The notes under the pieces were generated by a model. The model worked only from the letters and a program-made list of their open reading frames with translations. It was not told the DNA's origin and searched no databases. A program made the position numbers and the translations under genes. From CAYRPN01 sp964426135 (GTDB taxonomy: Bacteria > Planctomycetota > Phycisphaerae > Phycisphaerales > Phycisphaeraceae): a DNA stretch of 64,000 nucleotides. Positions within the stretch are counted from its first letter, which is position 1. Each line of letters starts with the position of its first letter. Positions 49,095 to 59,347 of the stretch are shown piece after piece. The stretch is from NCBI GenBank assembly GCA_964426135.1, contig CAYRPN010000010.1, positions 1 through 64,000 on the forward strand, in the 5' to 3' direction.

Positions 49095-51047
49095 TCAATG
49101 AATCTCCGGCTCGCGGGTCGTTCCAGGTTTGTCTAGGAAATCGAAATCGCAGCCCAGGTGCGCCTGCGTGACATGCTTGAGGAACAGTTCGCCGTAGCCG
49201 CGCTCGTAGCGCGGGGTCTGCGGTTGCCACGCGGCGCGGCGCTGGGCGAGCTCCGCGTCGGTCACGTGCAGCGTCAGCGTGCGGGCCGGTGCGTTGAGTT
49301 CGATCAGGTCGCCATCGCGCACCAGGGCGATGGGGCCGCCGGCGGCGCTTTCGGGCGAGACGTGCAGCACGCAGGCGCCGTAGCTGGTGCCGGACATGCG
49401 GGCGTCGCTGATGCGGAGCATGTCGCGCACGCCTTGTTTCAAGAGCTTTTTCGGAATGGGAAGCTGGCCCCATTCGGGCATGCCCGGAGCGCCCAGCGGG
49501 CCGGCGGATTGCAGGACGAGCACGCTGTCAGGCGTGACGGGCAGGGCTTCGTCGTCGATGCGTTTCTCCAGATCGTTGTAATCGCGAAAGACGATGGCGG
49601 GGCCTCGGTGCGTGAGCAGGCGTTTCTCGGCGGCAGTGACCTTGATCACCGCGCCATCGGGCGCGAGGTTACCGCGAAGAACGAACGTGCCGCCCTCGGC
49701 AGCGAGTGCGTTGTCGCGCGGGCGGATGACGTCGTCGTTGAAGACGGGAGCGAAGGACGCGGCAGGGGGGTTCTGACTCCCCTCCCTCTTAGGGAGGGGC
49801 TGGGGGAGGGTCGGGCGAACGGTGTCGTGGGAAGTTGCGTCGCGCGACTTGCCAGCTGCGAGGTTGTTGGTTGTTTGCGTCATCTGATCCGAGGCGCGAG
49901 CAGTCTGTGCGTCCAACCCTCCCCCAGCCCCTCCCTGTCCCCCGGTAGAGAGAGGGGAGTCGGAAGCCTCGTCGATCAGATTCTCGCCCAGTGTCGCGCC
50001 GTTCACCGTCACGCAACTGAGATTCAAGAGATCGGGCATACGTCCCATCAACCCGCGCAATCCGCCGGCGTAATGAAAATCCTCCATCAAGTATTTGCCC
50101 GACGGACGCAGGTTGGCGAGCCACGGCGTCCTCCGCGAAACCTCATCAAAACGCGACAGGTCCAACTCCACGCCCGCGCGGCGAGCCATGGCGAGCAGAT
50201 GAATGATCGCATTGGTGGAGCCGCCGATCGCCATGTCGATGGTGATGGCGTTGTCGAACGCGGCAGGCGTGAGGATGTCGCGCGGCTTCAGGTCCTCCCA
50301 CACCATGGCCACGATGCGCCGACCGCACGCGCTGGCGAGGCGCGCGTGATTGGAGTCGACCGCCGGGATGCTCGCGGCCCCCGGCAGCGTCAGGCCCAGC
50401 GCCTCGGCGATGCACGCCATCGTCGCGGCCGTGCCCATCGTCATGCACACGCCCGGCGAGCGCGCGATGCCGTCCTCCAACTCGCACCACGCTCCGTCGC
50501 ACATGCGCCCCGCGCGGCGCTCAGCCCAGTATTTCCACACGTCGCTGCCGCTGCCCAAAGTCGTGCCGCGCCAGTTGCCGCGCAGCATCGGACCGGCGGG
50601 CAGAAAGATCGCCGGGATATTCATCGTGGTGGCACCCATGATGAGCGCGGGCACCGTCTTGTCACAGCCGCCCATCAGCACCGCGCCATCCACCGGGTGA
50701 CAGCGCAGCACCTCCTCGACCTCCATCGCCAGCAGGTTGCGATAGAGCATCGTCGTGGGCTTCATGAACATCTCGCTGAGCGACATGACCGGAATCTCGA
50801 CGGGGAATCCGCCCGCCTGCCAGACGCCGCGCTTCACTTCCTCCACGCGCTCTTTGAAATGCGTGTGACAGGTGTTCAGATCGCTCCACGTGTTGAGAAT
50901 CGCGATGACCGGTTTGTCCTTGAAATCCTCGGCGGCGTAGCCCATCTGCTTGGCGCGCGAACGATGGCCGAAGCCGCGCACGGTGTCCGGCGCGAACCAG
51001 CGGGCGGAGCGGAGGTCGGCAGGGGATTTGCAGCGTGGAATTGACAT
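49095..51047 (-). CDS. IlvD/Edd-family sugar-acid or dihydroxy-acid dehydratase with repeat insert
   Basis: A 650-residue Fe-S dehydratase. The early SRAKQMGYAAEDFKDKPVIA is typical of the L-arabinonate/xylonate dehydratase branch. Cluster ligands lie in LNTCHTHF, MGGCDKT and SPGVCMTMG, with NAITIDMAIGGSTNAI and RISDARMSGTSYGA further on. About 70 residues between GENLIDEA and VFNDDVIRPRDN are encoded by a family C repeat (49776-49960) and nearby bases; without them the length would be near the family norm of about 575. The context points to aldonate breakdown rather than valine/isoleucine synthesis. Confidence 0.9.
   Translation of the reverse strand: MSIPRCKSPADLRSARWFAPDTVRGFGHRSRAKQMGYAAEDFKDKPVIAILNTWSDLNTCHTHFKERVEEVKRGVWQAGGFPVEIPVMSLSEMFMKPTTMLYRNLLAMEVEEVLRCHPVDGAVLMGGCDKTVPALIMGATTMNIPAIFLPAGPMLRGNWRGTTLGSGSDVWKYWAERRAGRMCDGAWCELEDGIARSPGVCMTMGTAATMACIAEALGLTLPGAASIPAVDSNHARLASACGRRIVAMVWEDLKPRDILTPAAFDNAITIDMAIGGSTNAIIHLLAMARRAGVELDLSRFDEVSRRTPWLANLRPSGKYLMEDFHYAGGLRGLMGRMPDLLNLSCVTVNGATLGENLIDEASDSPLSTGGQGGAGGGLDAQTARASDQMTQTTNNLAAGKSRDATSHDTVRPTLPQPLPKREGSQNPPAASFAPVFNDDVIRPRDNALAAEGGTFVLRGNLAPDGAVIKVTAAEKRLLTHRGPAIVFRDYNDLEKRIDDEALPVTPDSVLVLQSAGPLGAPGMPEWGQLPIPKKLLKQGVRDMLRISDARMSGTSYGACVLHVSPESAAGGPIALVRDGDLIELNAPARTLTLHVTDAELAQRRAAWQPQTPRYERGYGELFLKHVTQAHLGCDFDFLDKPGTTREPEIH
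49776..49960. repeat. GC-rich element family C, inside the dehydratase gene
   Basis: ACTCCCCTCCCTCTTAGGGA opens the element and AGAGAGGGGAGT closes it; inner arms GGGGGAGGGT and ACCCTCCCCC form further pairing. The minus-strand translation contains PTLPQPLPKREGS, almost the same peptide as in the AMP-ligase insert. Confidence 0.86.
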
Positions 51048-51059
51048 GGCGACAAGTTC

Positions 51060-51300
51060 GTAGGTTAGCGGTCGGGCCGAGTCTGCCGGTGGACGATGCC
51101 CACCCGTGGAGGAATGACGAATGACAAATGACGGAATGTCTAATGAATGACGAATGTCCAATGACCAATGACCAATGGCGGATTCGATACGGGTATGCAC
51201 ACTGACGTGGGTGGCAGTCGCGATGCCTTGCCATTTGGCATTCGCACACTCGTCATTCGGCATTCATTCGACATTCCGTCATTCGACATTCGTCATTGTC
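51060..51300. repeat. mirrored AATGACGAATGTC repeat block (family G)
   Basis: On the left, TAGCGGTCGGGCCGAGTC is followed by many units of AATGACGAATG; on the right, mirrored units (CATTCGTCATT) end the block. It fills the divergent promoter region of the dehydratase and the GntP permease. A similar composite lies at 52931-53177. Confidence 0.68.
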
Positions 51301-51346
51301 CCGTCCCCATGTTATCGTCGCCGTGATCGCGTCGGGACGGTTCCGC

Positions 51347-52825
<1,479 letters not shown>

Positions 52826-52840
52826 GGTTCGCGGTCGTTC

Positions 52841-52930
52841 AGGAACAACATCGCATGTGGGACGACTTTCCAAGTCGTCCGGCTGGGAGCGAAGCGATTC
52901 GAATCTGCGGAGTTAGTCTTGCACGGCTCC
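52841..52930 (-). repeat. MITE-like element family B, copy 3 (reversed)
   Basis: Matches the reverse complement of 19811-19908 and 28747-28846 including the GGACGACTT/AAGTCGTCC hairpin and the TGCACGGCTCC end at 52930. The start is slightly eroded (AGGAACAACATCGC). Confidence 0.82.
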
Positions 52931-53177
52931 TTAGCGGTCGGGCCGAGTCGGCGAGGCCCACCTGTGAGGCAAATGACAAATGACGAATATCGAATATCGA
53001 ATATCGAATGTCGAATGTCGAATGTCGAATGTCGAATGAGGACGCTGTCGCTCAGACGTGTTCCTTCGTCATTTGAATTTCGTCATTCGACATTGATTCG
53101 ACATTCCGTCATTTGGCATTCGTCATTGGCCTCACGGGTGGGCCTCGTCCCCCGGTGGACTCGGCCCGACCGCTAAC
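52931..53177. repeat. composite inverted repeat with GAATATC/GAATGTC tandem (family G)
   Basis: TTAGCGGTCGGGCCGAGTC at 52931 faces GACTCGGCCCGACCGCTAA ending at 53177. Inside the arms, 8-9-base units (TCGAATATCGAATG) are repeated about seven times and mirrored further right. It abuts the family B element. No gene lies in 52826-53250. Confidence 0.74.
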
Positions 53178-53250
53178 CGGCGGAGTTGTTCTTGCACAAT
53201 CGGGCGTTCACTCGCTACTCTCATCTCACTCATTCAAACAAGGAGTTCCC

Positions 53251-53661
53251 ATGATTCGCGCACTGGCTCTGCTGACCGTACTCGCCATCTTCGCCGGCTG
53301 CCAGGCCGCCGGCACCTGCGACACCTGCGACACCTGCGAGGACACGGGCCACATCGGTCACCTGCGGCACGTGGTGCTCTTCAAGTTCAAAGCGGGCACA
53401 ACACCGGAGAAGATCGCAGAGATCGAGAAGGCGTTTGCGGAACTGCCCAAGAAGATTTCCGCGATCGTCGATTTCGAGTGGGGCACGAACAACAGTCCCG
53501 AGGGCCACGATCAGGGCTACACGCACTGCTTCCTTGTCACGTTCAAGGACGCGAAGGGCCGGGAGATTTATCTGCCGCACCCGGATCACAAGAAATTCGT
53601 CGAGCTGGCGGGGCCGCATTTTGAAGCGGTGCATGTGGTGGATTACGTGGCGAAGAAGTGA
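53251..53661 (+). CDS. Dabb-domain lipoprotein
   Basis: A 136-residue protein with lipoprotein leader (ALLTVLAIFAGC) and a Cys-rich stretch with repeated CDT units (GTCDTCDTCED), then a stress-responsive alpha/beta-barrel (Dabb) domain: LRHVVLFKFKAGTTPEKI, SAIVDFEWGTNNSPEG, HCFLVTFKDAKGR and LPHPDHKKFVE. The ATG at 53251 follows AAGGAG. Dabb proteins often lie near sugar or aromatic breakdown genes, as here; the ligand is unknown. The exported form is common in planctomycetes. Confidence 0.88.
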   Translation: MIRALALLTVLAIFAGCQAAGTCDTCDTCEDTGHIGHLRHVVLFKFKAGTTPEKIAEIEKAFAELPKKISAIVDFEWGTNNSPEGHDQGYTHCFLVTFKDAKGREIYLPHPDHKKFVELAGPHFEAVHVVDYVAKK

Positions 53662-53770
53662 GGAAGAAAAGAGACGAAGGGACAGAGGGACAGAGGGACG
53701 AAGGGACGAGGGGGAAGAGACGAAGAGAGAAAGAGACGAAGAGAGAAAGAGACGAAGAGATTGCGCGAAG
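53662..53770 (+). repeat. purine-rich GAGACGAAG tandem repeat
   Basis: Units such as GAGACGAAGAGAGAAA and GGACAGAGGGAC recur from the Dabb stop to just before the next gene. It is a strand-biased purine tract of about 110 bases with no gene. Confidence 0.65.
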
Positions 53771-53778
53771 AACGGACG

Positions 53779-54678
53779 ATGCTTCTTCGTTTAGCGGATG
53801 CACCGCAGGTGCCTGTTCGGTTGGGCAACCACGCCATGATTCTCTTCAACACCACCGCCGGCCCCGTCGTTCAGCACCGCGGCGCGCACTTCGCGCTGCC
53901 GGGGTTCACGTGGGAACAATTGGTCAACAGCGACAGTCTGGCGGCGGACCTCACGTTTCGATTGAGCGACGCAACCGCGACCGCCATTGCCGCGCCCGCC
54001 GCCTCCGCGCTGCTGCCGCCCATCGGCGATCGCCAGGAACTCTGGGCAGCGGGCGTCACTTATTACCGCAGCCGCACCGCGCGGATGGAGGAGGCGGACA
54101 CCTCCGGCGGCGGCGGGGCGAGTTTTTACGACAAGGTTTACCACGCGGAGCGGCCGGAGCTTTTCATGAAAGCGACGCCGCACCGCGTCGTCGGCACGGG
54201 GCAGGCGATGCACCTGCGCCGTGATTCGAAGTGGATGGTGCCTGAGCCGGAGTTGACGCTGGTGGTCACGCGCACGGGCAAGATCATCGGCTACACCATC
54301 GGCAACGATCTTTCGTGTCGCGATATCGAAGGCGAGAATCCCCTGTACCTGCCGCAGGCGAAGACGTTCGACCGCTGCGCGGCACTGGGGCCTGGGATTC
54401 TGGTCAGCGATCAGGCGCTGCCGGCGACGACGCAGATCACGGTGGCGATTTCGCGCGGCGGGCAGCAGGTGTTCGCCGGCGCGACGGATTTGTCGCAACT
54501 GAAAAAATCACCGCAGCAGCTCGTGTCGTATCTATTCCGCGACAACGCCTTCCCTCAAGGTGTCTTGCTGCTGACAGGCACGGGCGTGGTGCCGCCGAAT
54601 GATTTCACGCTGCGCGTGGGCGACGTGGTGCGCATCGAGATCGATGGCATTGGGACGCTGGTCAATGCGATGGATTGA
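53779..54678 (+). CDS. FAH-superfamily hydrolase/2-keto-3-deoxy-aldonate dehydratase-like
   Basis: A 299-residue protein of the fumarylacetoacetate-hydrolase superfamily. The phrases LWAAGVTYYRSRTARMEE, FYDKVYHAERPELFMKAT, VPEPELTLVV and GNDLSCRDIEGENPLYLPQAK match the XylX/2-keto-3-deoxy-pentonate dehydratase group of Weimberg-type pathways. Metal-binding Glu residues are in the EPEL block, Asp in NDLSCRDIEGE. The start is the ATG at 53779; a TTG at 53761 is possible. With GntP and the IlvD/Edd enzyme it suggests non-phosphorylative pentonate breakdown; the aldehyde dehydrogenase is not in the window. Confidence 0.88.
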   Translation: MLLRLADAPQVPVRLGNHAMILFNTTAGPVVQHRGAHFALPGFTWEQLVNSDSLAADLTFRLSDATATAIAAPAASALLPPIGDRQELWAAGVTYYRSRTARMEEADTSGGGGASFYDKVYHAERPELFMKATPHRVVGTGQAMHLRRDSKWMVPEPELTLVVTRTGKIIGYTIGNDLSCRDIEGENPLYLPQAKTFDRCAALGPGILVSDQALPATTQITVAISRGGQQVFAGATDLSQLKKSPQQLVSYLFRDNAFPQGVLLLTGTGVVPPNDFTLRVGDVVRIEIDGIGTLVNAMD

Positions 54679-54756
54679 TCGCGTCGTGGCGCCCAGGGTT
54701 GGCGCTGAGCGCGGCACTGCGGCGGACCTGCGTGCCGCGGCTAAACGCAGACCATC

Positions 54757-54888
54757 TCACTTCGCCGCCGGTGCCGCCGCCGCCTTTTCACGGGCCTTCT
54801 GGCGCTTCTTGCTGGCACGGGGCCGGCTCTTGCCGAAGCTCTTGGCGCGAATCTTGCCTTTACGGGAACGTTGGTCACCTTTACCCAC
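54757..54888 (-). CDS. 30S ribosomal protein bTHX family
   Basis: A 43-residue, very basic protein starting V(M)GKGDQRSRKGKIRAKSFGKS and continuing RPRASKKRQK with an Ala-rich tail. This matches the ribosomal THX family (GKGDxxSxRGKI...G.SRP), which binds in the head of the small subunit. The GTG at 54888 has AGGAG 8 bases upstream. It is shorter than the usual gene-calling limit and easily missed. Divergent from mlaE. Confidence 0.85.
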   Translation of the reverse strand: MGKGDQRSRKGKIRAKSFGKSRPRASKKRQKAREKAAAAPAAK

Positions 54889-54987
54889 TGTGCGACTCCT
54901 GACAAAAAGTTAGTGCGAATCGAAGAACGCCAGACTAACGAGATGCGGCGGCAGGTCAAACCGGGGCGAACTCGTTAATCTGTCCTC

Positions 54988-55857
54988 ATGTCGAACGCGA
55001 CGTCCACGCCACCGCCCGCCGGCAACCCGCGCACGCTCGCCGGGAATGGCGCGTTTCATGCGTTCCTCGATCGCCTGGGCCAGCCGCCCGTGCATCTGCT
55101 CGGTTACATCGGCGGCATCGCCCGTCTGCTCGTGCAGACGCTCATCTGGATCTGGCGCGGCGTCGTGCTGCGGCAAGTTCGCTTCGGGCGTTTCGCGCTC
55201 TATTCGCAGATTGTCCGCGTCGGCGTGCGCTCCGTGGGCGTCATTGCCCTGGTCAGTTTCTGCATCGGTCTGATCCTCGCGCTGCAGATGGCGCCGCCGC
55301 TGGAAAACTTCGGCCAGGTCGATCAGGTGGCGACGATCATCTCGATCGCCGTGGTGCGCGAGTTGGGGCCGCTGATCAGCGCGATCGTGCTCACCGGTTT
55401 CGCCGGGGCGTCGATCGCGGCGGAACTGGGCACGATGGTGGTGGGCGAGGAGATCGAAGCGCTCGAGGCTCACGCGCTGAACCCCGTGCGATTCCTCGTC
55501 ATGCCGCGGGTCATCGCGACCACTGGCTGCATGATCGTCCTCTGCACCATTTCGGAGCTGGTCTCCATCGGCGGCGGATGGATCTTCGGCGTGTGGGGGC
55601 TCGACATCACCTCCGACGTCTACAAGGCGAACACGCTGGAGATTCTCGACCTGGCCGACTATTTCACCGGCATCGTCAAGGCGGGCGTCTTCGGCACCAT
55701 CATCGGCGCGATCGCCTGCTACAACGGCCTGCACGTCACCGGCGGCGCGGCGGGCGTGGGCAGGGCCACGACGAACACGGTCGTTCATTGCATCGAGGCG
55801 ATCATCTACACCGACCTGCTTTTCACCGCGGTGTTTTATGTGCTGGGATGGACGTGA
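54988..55857 (+). CDS. mlaE: MlaE-type ABC lipid-transport permease
   Basis: A 289-residue membrane protein of the MlaE/YrbE permease family: LVSFCIGLILALQMAPPLE, VVRELGPLISAIVLTGFAG, SIAAELGTMVVGEEIEALEA and the EIxALxAxALNPVRFLVMPR block that contacts the ATPase. The family moves lipids between the envelope membranes with an MlaF ATPase and an MCE-domain protein. Neither partner follows it; 80 bases on, an unrelated convergent pair begins, so the rest is elsewhere. The ATG at 54988 fits. Confidence 0.92.
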   Translation: MSNATSTPPPAGNPRTLAGNGAFHAFLDRLGQPPVHLLGYIGGIARLLVQTLIWIWRGVVLRQVRFGRFALYSQIVRVGVRSVGVIALVSFCIGLILALQMAPPLENFGQVDQVATIISIAVVRELGPLISAIVLTGFAGASIAAELGTMVVGEEIEALEAHALNPVRFLVMPRVIATTGCMIVLCTISELVSIGGGWIFGVWGLDITSDVYKANTLEILDLADYFTGIVKAGVFGTIIGAIACYNGLHVTGGAAGVGRATTNTVVHCIEAIIYTDLLFTAVFYVLGWT

Positions 55858-55938
55858 CGGGGAAGGGGACAGGGGGATACTCCGTCGCTTGCCGGTAGTG
55901 ACCTGGTCCGAAATGTCAGGTGTCGCGGGTGTGGAGTA

Positions 55939-56457
55939 TTAAGACTGCTTCTCTGGTTCCGGTTTTTTGTCTTTTCTACCTGCAAGAAATGCAACTACCA
56001 TCGAAGTAAGTGTGACACCTCCAAGAGAGCCACCAGTGATAATGCCGGTTTCCGATTTCTGATACACCGAAATGATCATGGTAATTGCTGCGATAATGAG
56101 TCCGGAGATTGCCACAGTCAATCCGAATCGTTGCCCTCGCTTGAACCCCGCCACGTCGGCCGAATCGCGGGCAATTTGTGCGTCGACGATCTTGTTTTCA
56201 ATGGCGTGCCTGTGTTCTCCTTCCAATTCAAACCGCCGTACGATTCGCTCGCCCGTACCCGGATGCATTTGTTCATATTGCTGAAGGATTTCTGGCGAAG
56301 GGAGCGGGCCAATGGAGAGAGAGGCTTGTTGAATCTTCAGCATCTTCTGGCTGGAAGGATTCGGCGATTGTGGATCTTGATGTGGCATCCCAAATTGTTT
56401 TGAAGACCTTGCCAACTGTCGACGCTGTCGCCTTGTGAACTTGCTACTTTTCGTCAT
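55939..56457 (-). CDS. DUF2335 membrane protein
   Basis: A 172-residue protein with the DUF2335 pattern: SIGPLPSPEILQQYEQMHPG, TGERIVRRFELEGEHRHAIE and then two helices (LTVAISGLIIAAITMIISVY; GGVTLTSMVVAFLAG). It is found scattered in bacteria, often in accessory DNA; function unknown. The local DNA is visibly poorer in GC than the neighbours, which suggests transfer. Its start overlaps the upstream small gene by 14 bases. Confidence 0.88.
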   Translation of the reverse strand: MTKSSKFTRRQRRQLARSSKQFGMPHQDPQSPNPSSQKMLKIQQASLSIGPLPSPEILQQYEQMHPGTGERIVRRFELEGEHRHAIENKIVDAQIARDSADVAGFKRGQRFGLTVAISGLIIAAITMIISVYQKSETGIITGGSLGGVTLTSMVVAFLAGRKDKKPEPEKQS

Positions 56458-56662
56458 GTTGGCGTAGTTCTTGAATGGTCAATTCAGCAGACTTTCGGAA
56501 ATCCTCTGCAACCCAATGCCAATCCAGTGCAATCGCTTCCTGCTCGCTGCGATAAATGGACAGCCCATTGCCTGCGTTAGTGGGGCCAAGGTTTGGGGCC
56601 AGGTCGAGAATCGATCCTGCACCCCGAATGAAGTTGTACGTGGCGGTCGACAAGTTTGTCAC
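56444..56662 (-). CDS. small hypothetical protein coupled to DUF2335
   Basis: A 72-residue soluble protein (TNLSTATYNFIRGAGSILDL ... SIYRSEQEAIALDWHWVAED). Its 3' end overlaps the DUF2335 start by 14 bases, so translation is probably coupled. The base composition is shared with DUF2335 and unlike the flanks. The pair resembles a transferred two-gene cassette. Confidence 0.7.
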   Translation of the reverse strand: MTNLSTATYNFIRGAGSILDLAPNLGPTNAGNGLSIYRSEQEAIALDWHWVAEDFRKSAELTIQELRQHDEK

Positions 56663-56945
56663 TCTCCTGTGAAAGCGCTAGAAGAAGTCTACCCCTTATC
56701 GTCATGCGCCGCCAGCAGGGTGCCCAACAACTAGAAAAAGAGCAGGCGTATGCGGTTATCGCCCCGCCCTCTTGTCGCCCTCAAACGCCTTGTTTCAAGG
56801 GCGAACTAGTCAAGCTCTACGGGCCGCGCTTGTTTTCGTGTTGGATCGCAATTGGTGACGGGGATGCGCTGCTTCACGCGATTGACGAACGCCTACCGGG
56901 TGAAAAATTAGCCTTCTTCCTCCTGTTTTCTCGCTACTGTCCCGT

Positions 56946-57266
56946 TCACGCCGCCGTGACTTCGACGAAGCGCTGCACGCTGTTGATATCGCGCAGGACA
57001 TCGAGGGAGGCCATCATCGTGCCGCTGGCGCCGATCTTGACCTGGACCGACTGCTGCTTGACGACGCGTCCGCCGAGGGTGCCGAAGCGGCCGCCGCGGG
57101 GCTTGGGGGCGTAGAGGCGGCGGCGGATGGCGCGCTGGCGGTTGCTTTCCTTCATCGCCGCCTTGTCCTTCTCCAGCAGGCGCTTGATGGTCTTTTCCGC
57201 GCCGCGGTTGGTCGGCGCCTTGATGACTTTGACGGTGACGCGGCTGCCTGGGGTGATCGCTGTCAT
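56946..57266 (-). CDS. conserved hypothetical basic protein
   Basis: A 106-residue basic protein: VTVKVIKAPTNRGAEKTIKR and LLEKDKAAMKESNRQRAIRR then YAPKPRGGRFGTLGGRVVKQ. The compact basic centre resembles a small nucleic-acid or ribosome-associated protein and recalls conserved planctomycete proteins of unknown function. The ATG at 57266 is clear. No domain can be named. Confidence 0.72.
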   Translation of the reverse strand: MTAITPGSRVTVKVIKAPTNRGAEKTIKRLLEKDKAAMKESNRQRAIRRRLYAPKPRGGRFGTLGGRVVKQQSVQVKIGASGTMMASLDVLRDINSVQRFVEVTAA

Positions 57267-57570
57267 ATCGAATCCTCGTATTCACGCACGTTCTGCGGCG
57301 AATCCGCAGGCTGTGCAGAGCCGAGCATTATGATGAAAAACAGGTTTGGAGTCAAATGGGGGAGCGGCAGGCTTCGGGCCGTCAGCGATTACCAATGGCC
57401 TTTAGCCGTTAGCCTTTAGCCCCAGGCCACATGCTGTCGCGCGATGTTCGTGGCTGTCGGCTAATGGCTAACGGCTGTCGGCTGTCGGCTAACGGCTAAC
57501 GGCTGTCGGCTATCGGCTGTCGACCGACAGCTCCATACGGATACCCGCCGGCTTCCACTAAACTGTCGCC
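57267..57570. repeat. GGCTAACGGCTGTCGGC tandem/inverted block
   Basis: From about 57393 to 57532 the sequence is built of short units (GGCTAACGGCTGTCGGC, CCGTTAGCCTTTAGCC) repeated and mirrored. No gene lies in 57267-57570. The block would be in the upstream region of the HAD gene. Confidence 0.62.
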
Positions 57571-58491
57571 ATGCGTTATCGATTGCTCGCGCTCGATCTT
57601 GACGGCACGCTGTTGAATGAGCATGGCCGGGTGTCGCCCGCCAATCGTCAGGCGGCACAGGAACTTCGCCGCCGGGGCGTCATGGTTGTGCCCTGCACGG
57701 GGCGAGGCTGGAATGAATCGAAGGATCCCGTCGCCGCGATCTTCGGCCGAATCGACTTCACGGACGGCCCTCATCGGCCCGCGTCGGCGGCGGAACTTGC
57801 GGCGGCGACCGCCAGCCCCGGCGTCTTCATCAGCGGCGCCGTGGTGGCGGACGTTCACACGGGCAAGGCGATGGACCTGGCCGTCATCGAACCGCACCTG
57901 TGCTGGCGCATTGTGCAGGGCCTGCGCGACCTGCCCGAGGCGGTGCTCGTGTTCCGCGAACTCTCCATGGTCGGTCACGACTACCTGATCACCGGCGAAG
58001 GTTCGCTGACGGCGCAGACGCAGTGGTGGTTCCAGCGCAGCGGCGCCACGGTGCATTTTCAGCGCGAAGTGACGCCCGACGACCTGCGGCACTCGTTGCG
58101 CGTGGCGGTCGTCGCCGCCGACCATCGCATGGAAATCGCCAAGGAACGCGTGCGTGCGGCGGTCGGCGACGCGGTGTACTTCCACAGCTTCGAGGCCCAG
58201 CAGCCCGAACCGAAAGACGTCATGCACATCCTGGAAATCTTCGCCGCCGGCGTGGACAAGTGGCGCGGCATCGAGTGGATCGCCGCGACGCACGGCATCG
58301 CGCGGGAGGAGATCGCCGTCATCGGCGATGAGATCAACGACCTGACCATGATGCGAAGCGCCGGCTGCGGCATCGCCATGGGAAACGCCATCGCCGCCAT
58401 CAAGGCGTGCGCCCGCCACGTCACGCGCGACAACCGCAACGACGGCGTCGCCTTCGCGATTGAGAAAATGATGTCAGGCGAGTGGGGGTGA
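57571..58491 (+). CDS. HAD-superfamily (Cof-type) sugar-phosphatase
   Basis: A 306-residue HAD hydrolase of the Cof/IIB cap type. Motif I is LLALDLDGTLLN (nucleophile Asp, residue 9 and partner Asp11), motif II VVPCTGRG, the Lys near KWRGIEWIA and motif IV VIGDEINDLTMM. Such enzymes remove phosphate from sugar phosphates or flavin/PLP precursors. Substrate not predictable. The ATG at 57571 begins MRYRLLALDLDG. Confidence 0.92.
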   Translation: MRYRLLALDLDGTLLNEHGRVSPANRQAAQELRRRGVMVVPCTGRGWNESKDPVAAIFGRIDFTDGPHRPASAAELAAATASPGVFISGAVVADVHTGKAMDLAVIEPHLCWRIVQGLRDLPEAVLVFRELSMVGHDYLITGEGSLTAQTQWWFQRSGATVHFQREVTPDDLRHSLRVAVVAADHRMEIAKERVRAAVGDAVYFHSFEAQQPEPKDVMHILEIFAAGVDKWRGIEWIAATHGIAREEIAVIGDEINDLTMMRSAGCGIAMGNAIAAIKACARHVTRDNRNDGVAFAIEKMMSGEWG

Positions 58492-58642
58492 GGGGTTTCA
58501 CAAGGCCACGGCACGTGGAGAACTCGTGCCGCGACTCGATGCGGGAAACGAATGAACCCGCAACTCCGTTCTGCTATCCTGTGCAGAGTCCACGAAGGCT
58601 TTCAGCACTATTTGCGTCTCCGTCGTACCATGCCGCTCCTCA

Positions 58643-59344
58643 ATGGCTGAACTTTTCAATGTCTACTGCGATGAGAGTTGTCACCTGGAACGCGACCGGG
58701 TGCCTGTCATGGTGCTTGGAGCAACATGGTGCAAGTCATCCGTCGTATCGGACATCTCGGAACGCATCAAGGAACTGAAGAAGCGCCACGGGCTTCCAAC
58801 GAACGTTGAAATCAAGTGGACGAAGCTTTCTCCTTCGAAGCGAGCCCTTTACCTGGACCTGATCGACTATTTCTTTGACGACGACGATCTTCATTTTCGC
58901 GGCGTGCTGATTCCCGACAAGGCCGTGCTCGCGCGGAATCCGGCGCAATCGCACGATCATTGGTACTACCAGATGTGCTTCCGCATGATCGAGCCGATCA
59001 TCGATCCGACTCATCGCTATCGCATTTATCTGGACATCAAGGACTCTCGCAGCGAACAGAAGCGGCGGGCGCTCGAAGAGGTGCTGCGGCTGTCCCGGCA
59101 GGACCCGCATGGACGCATCATCGAACACGTGCAGCAGATTCGATCCCACGAATCAGCCGTCATGCAGTTGACGGACATACTGGCGGGCGCGATCAGCCAT
59201 CACAACCGGGGTTTGATTGCCAATCCAGCGAAGCGCGAAGTCATCCAGCGCATCCAGCGGCGTTCGGGCTGGACGCTGTCGACATCCACCTGGCTTCGCG
59301 AGCCGAAGATCAGCCTGCTGCGATGGGAGGGACCGGAGGCCTGA
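58643..59344 (+). CDS. DUF3800 domain protein
   Basis: A 233-residue protein of the DUF3800 family: FNVYCDESCHLERDRVPVMV, KWTKLSPSKRALYLDLIDYF, YRIYLDIKDSRSEQKRRAL and SAVMQLTDILAGAISHH. The conserved acidic residues (YxDES, LDxxD, QxxDxxxG) fit a predicted RNase-H-like metal-dependent fold. The family occurs in accessory regions and defence islands. It is followed 4 bases later by a small gene, so the two form a unit. Confidence 0.88.
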   Translation: MAELFNVYCDESCHLERDRVPVMVLGATWCKSSVVSDISERIKELKKRHGLPTNVEIKWTKLSPSKRALYLDLIDYFFDDDDLHFRGVLIPDKAVLARNPAQSHDHWYYQMCFRMIEPIIDPTHRYRIYLDIKDSRSEQKRRALEEVLRLSRQDPHGRIIEHVQQIRSHESAVMQLTDILAGAISHHNRGLIANPAKREVIQRIQRRSGWTLSTSTWLREPKISLLRWEGPEA

Positions 59345-59347
59345 CTC

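Noticed and set aside
46888..51044. Two frames of over 600 codons on the plus strand (46888-48828 and 49158-51044)
   Set aside because: They lie opposite three clear genes (DapA-type, ThuA-like, IlvD-type) and have shadow-type composition.
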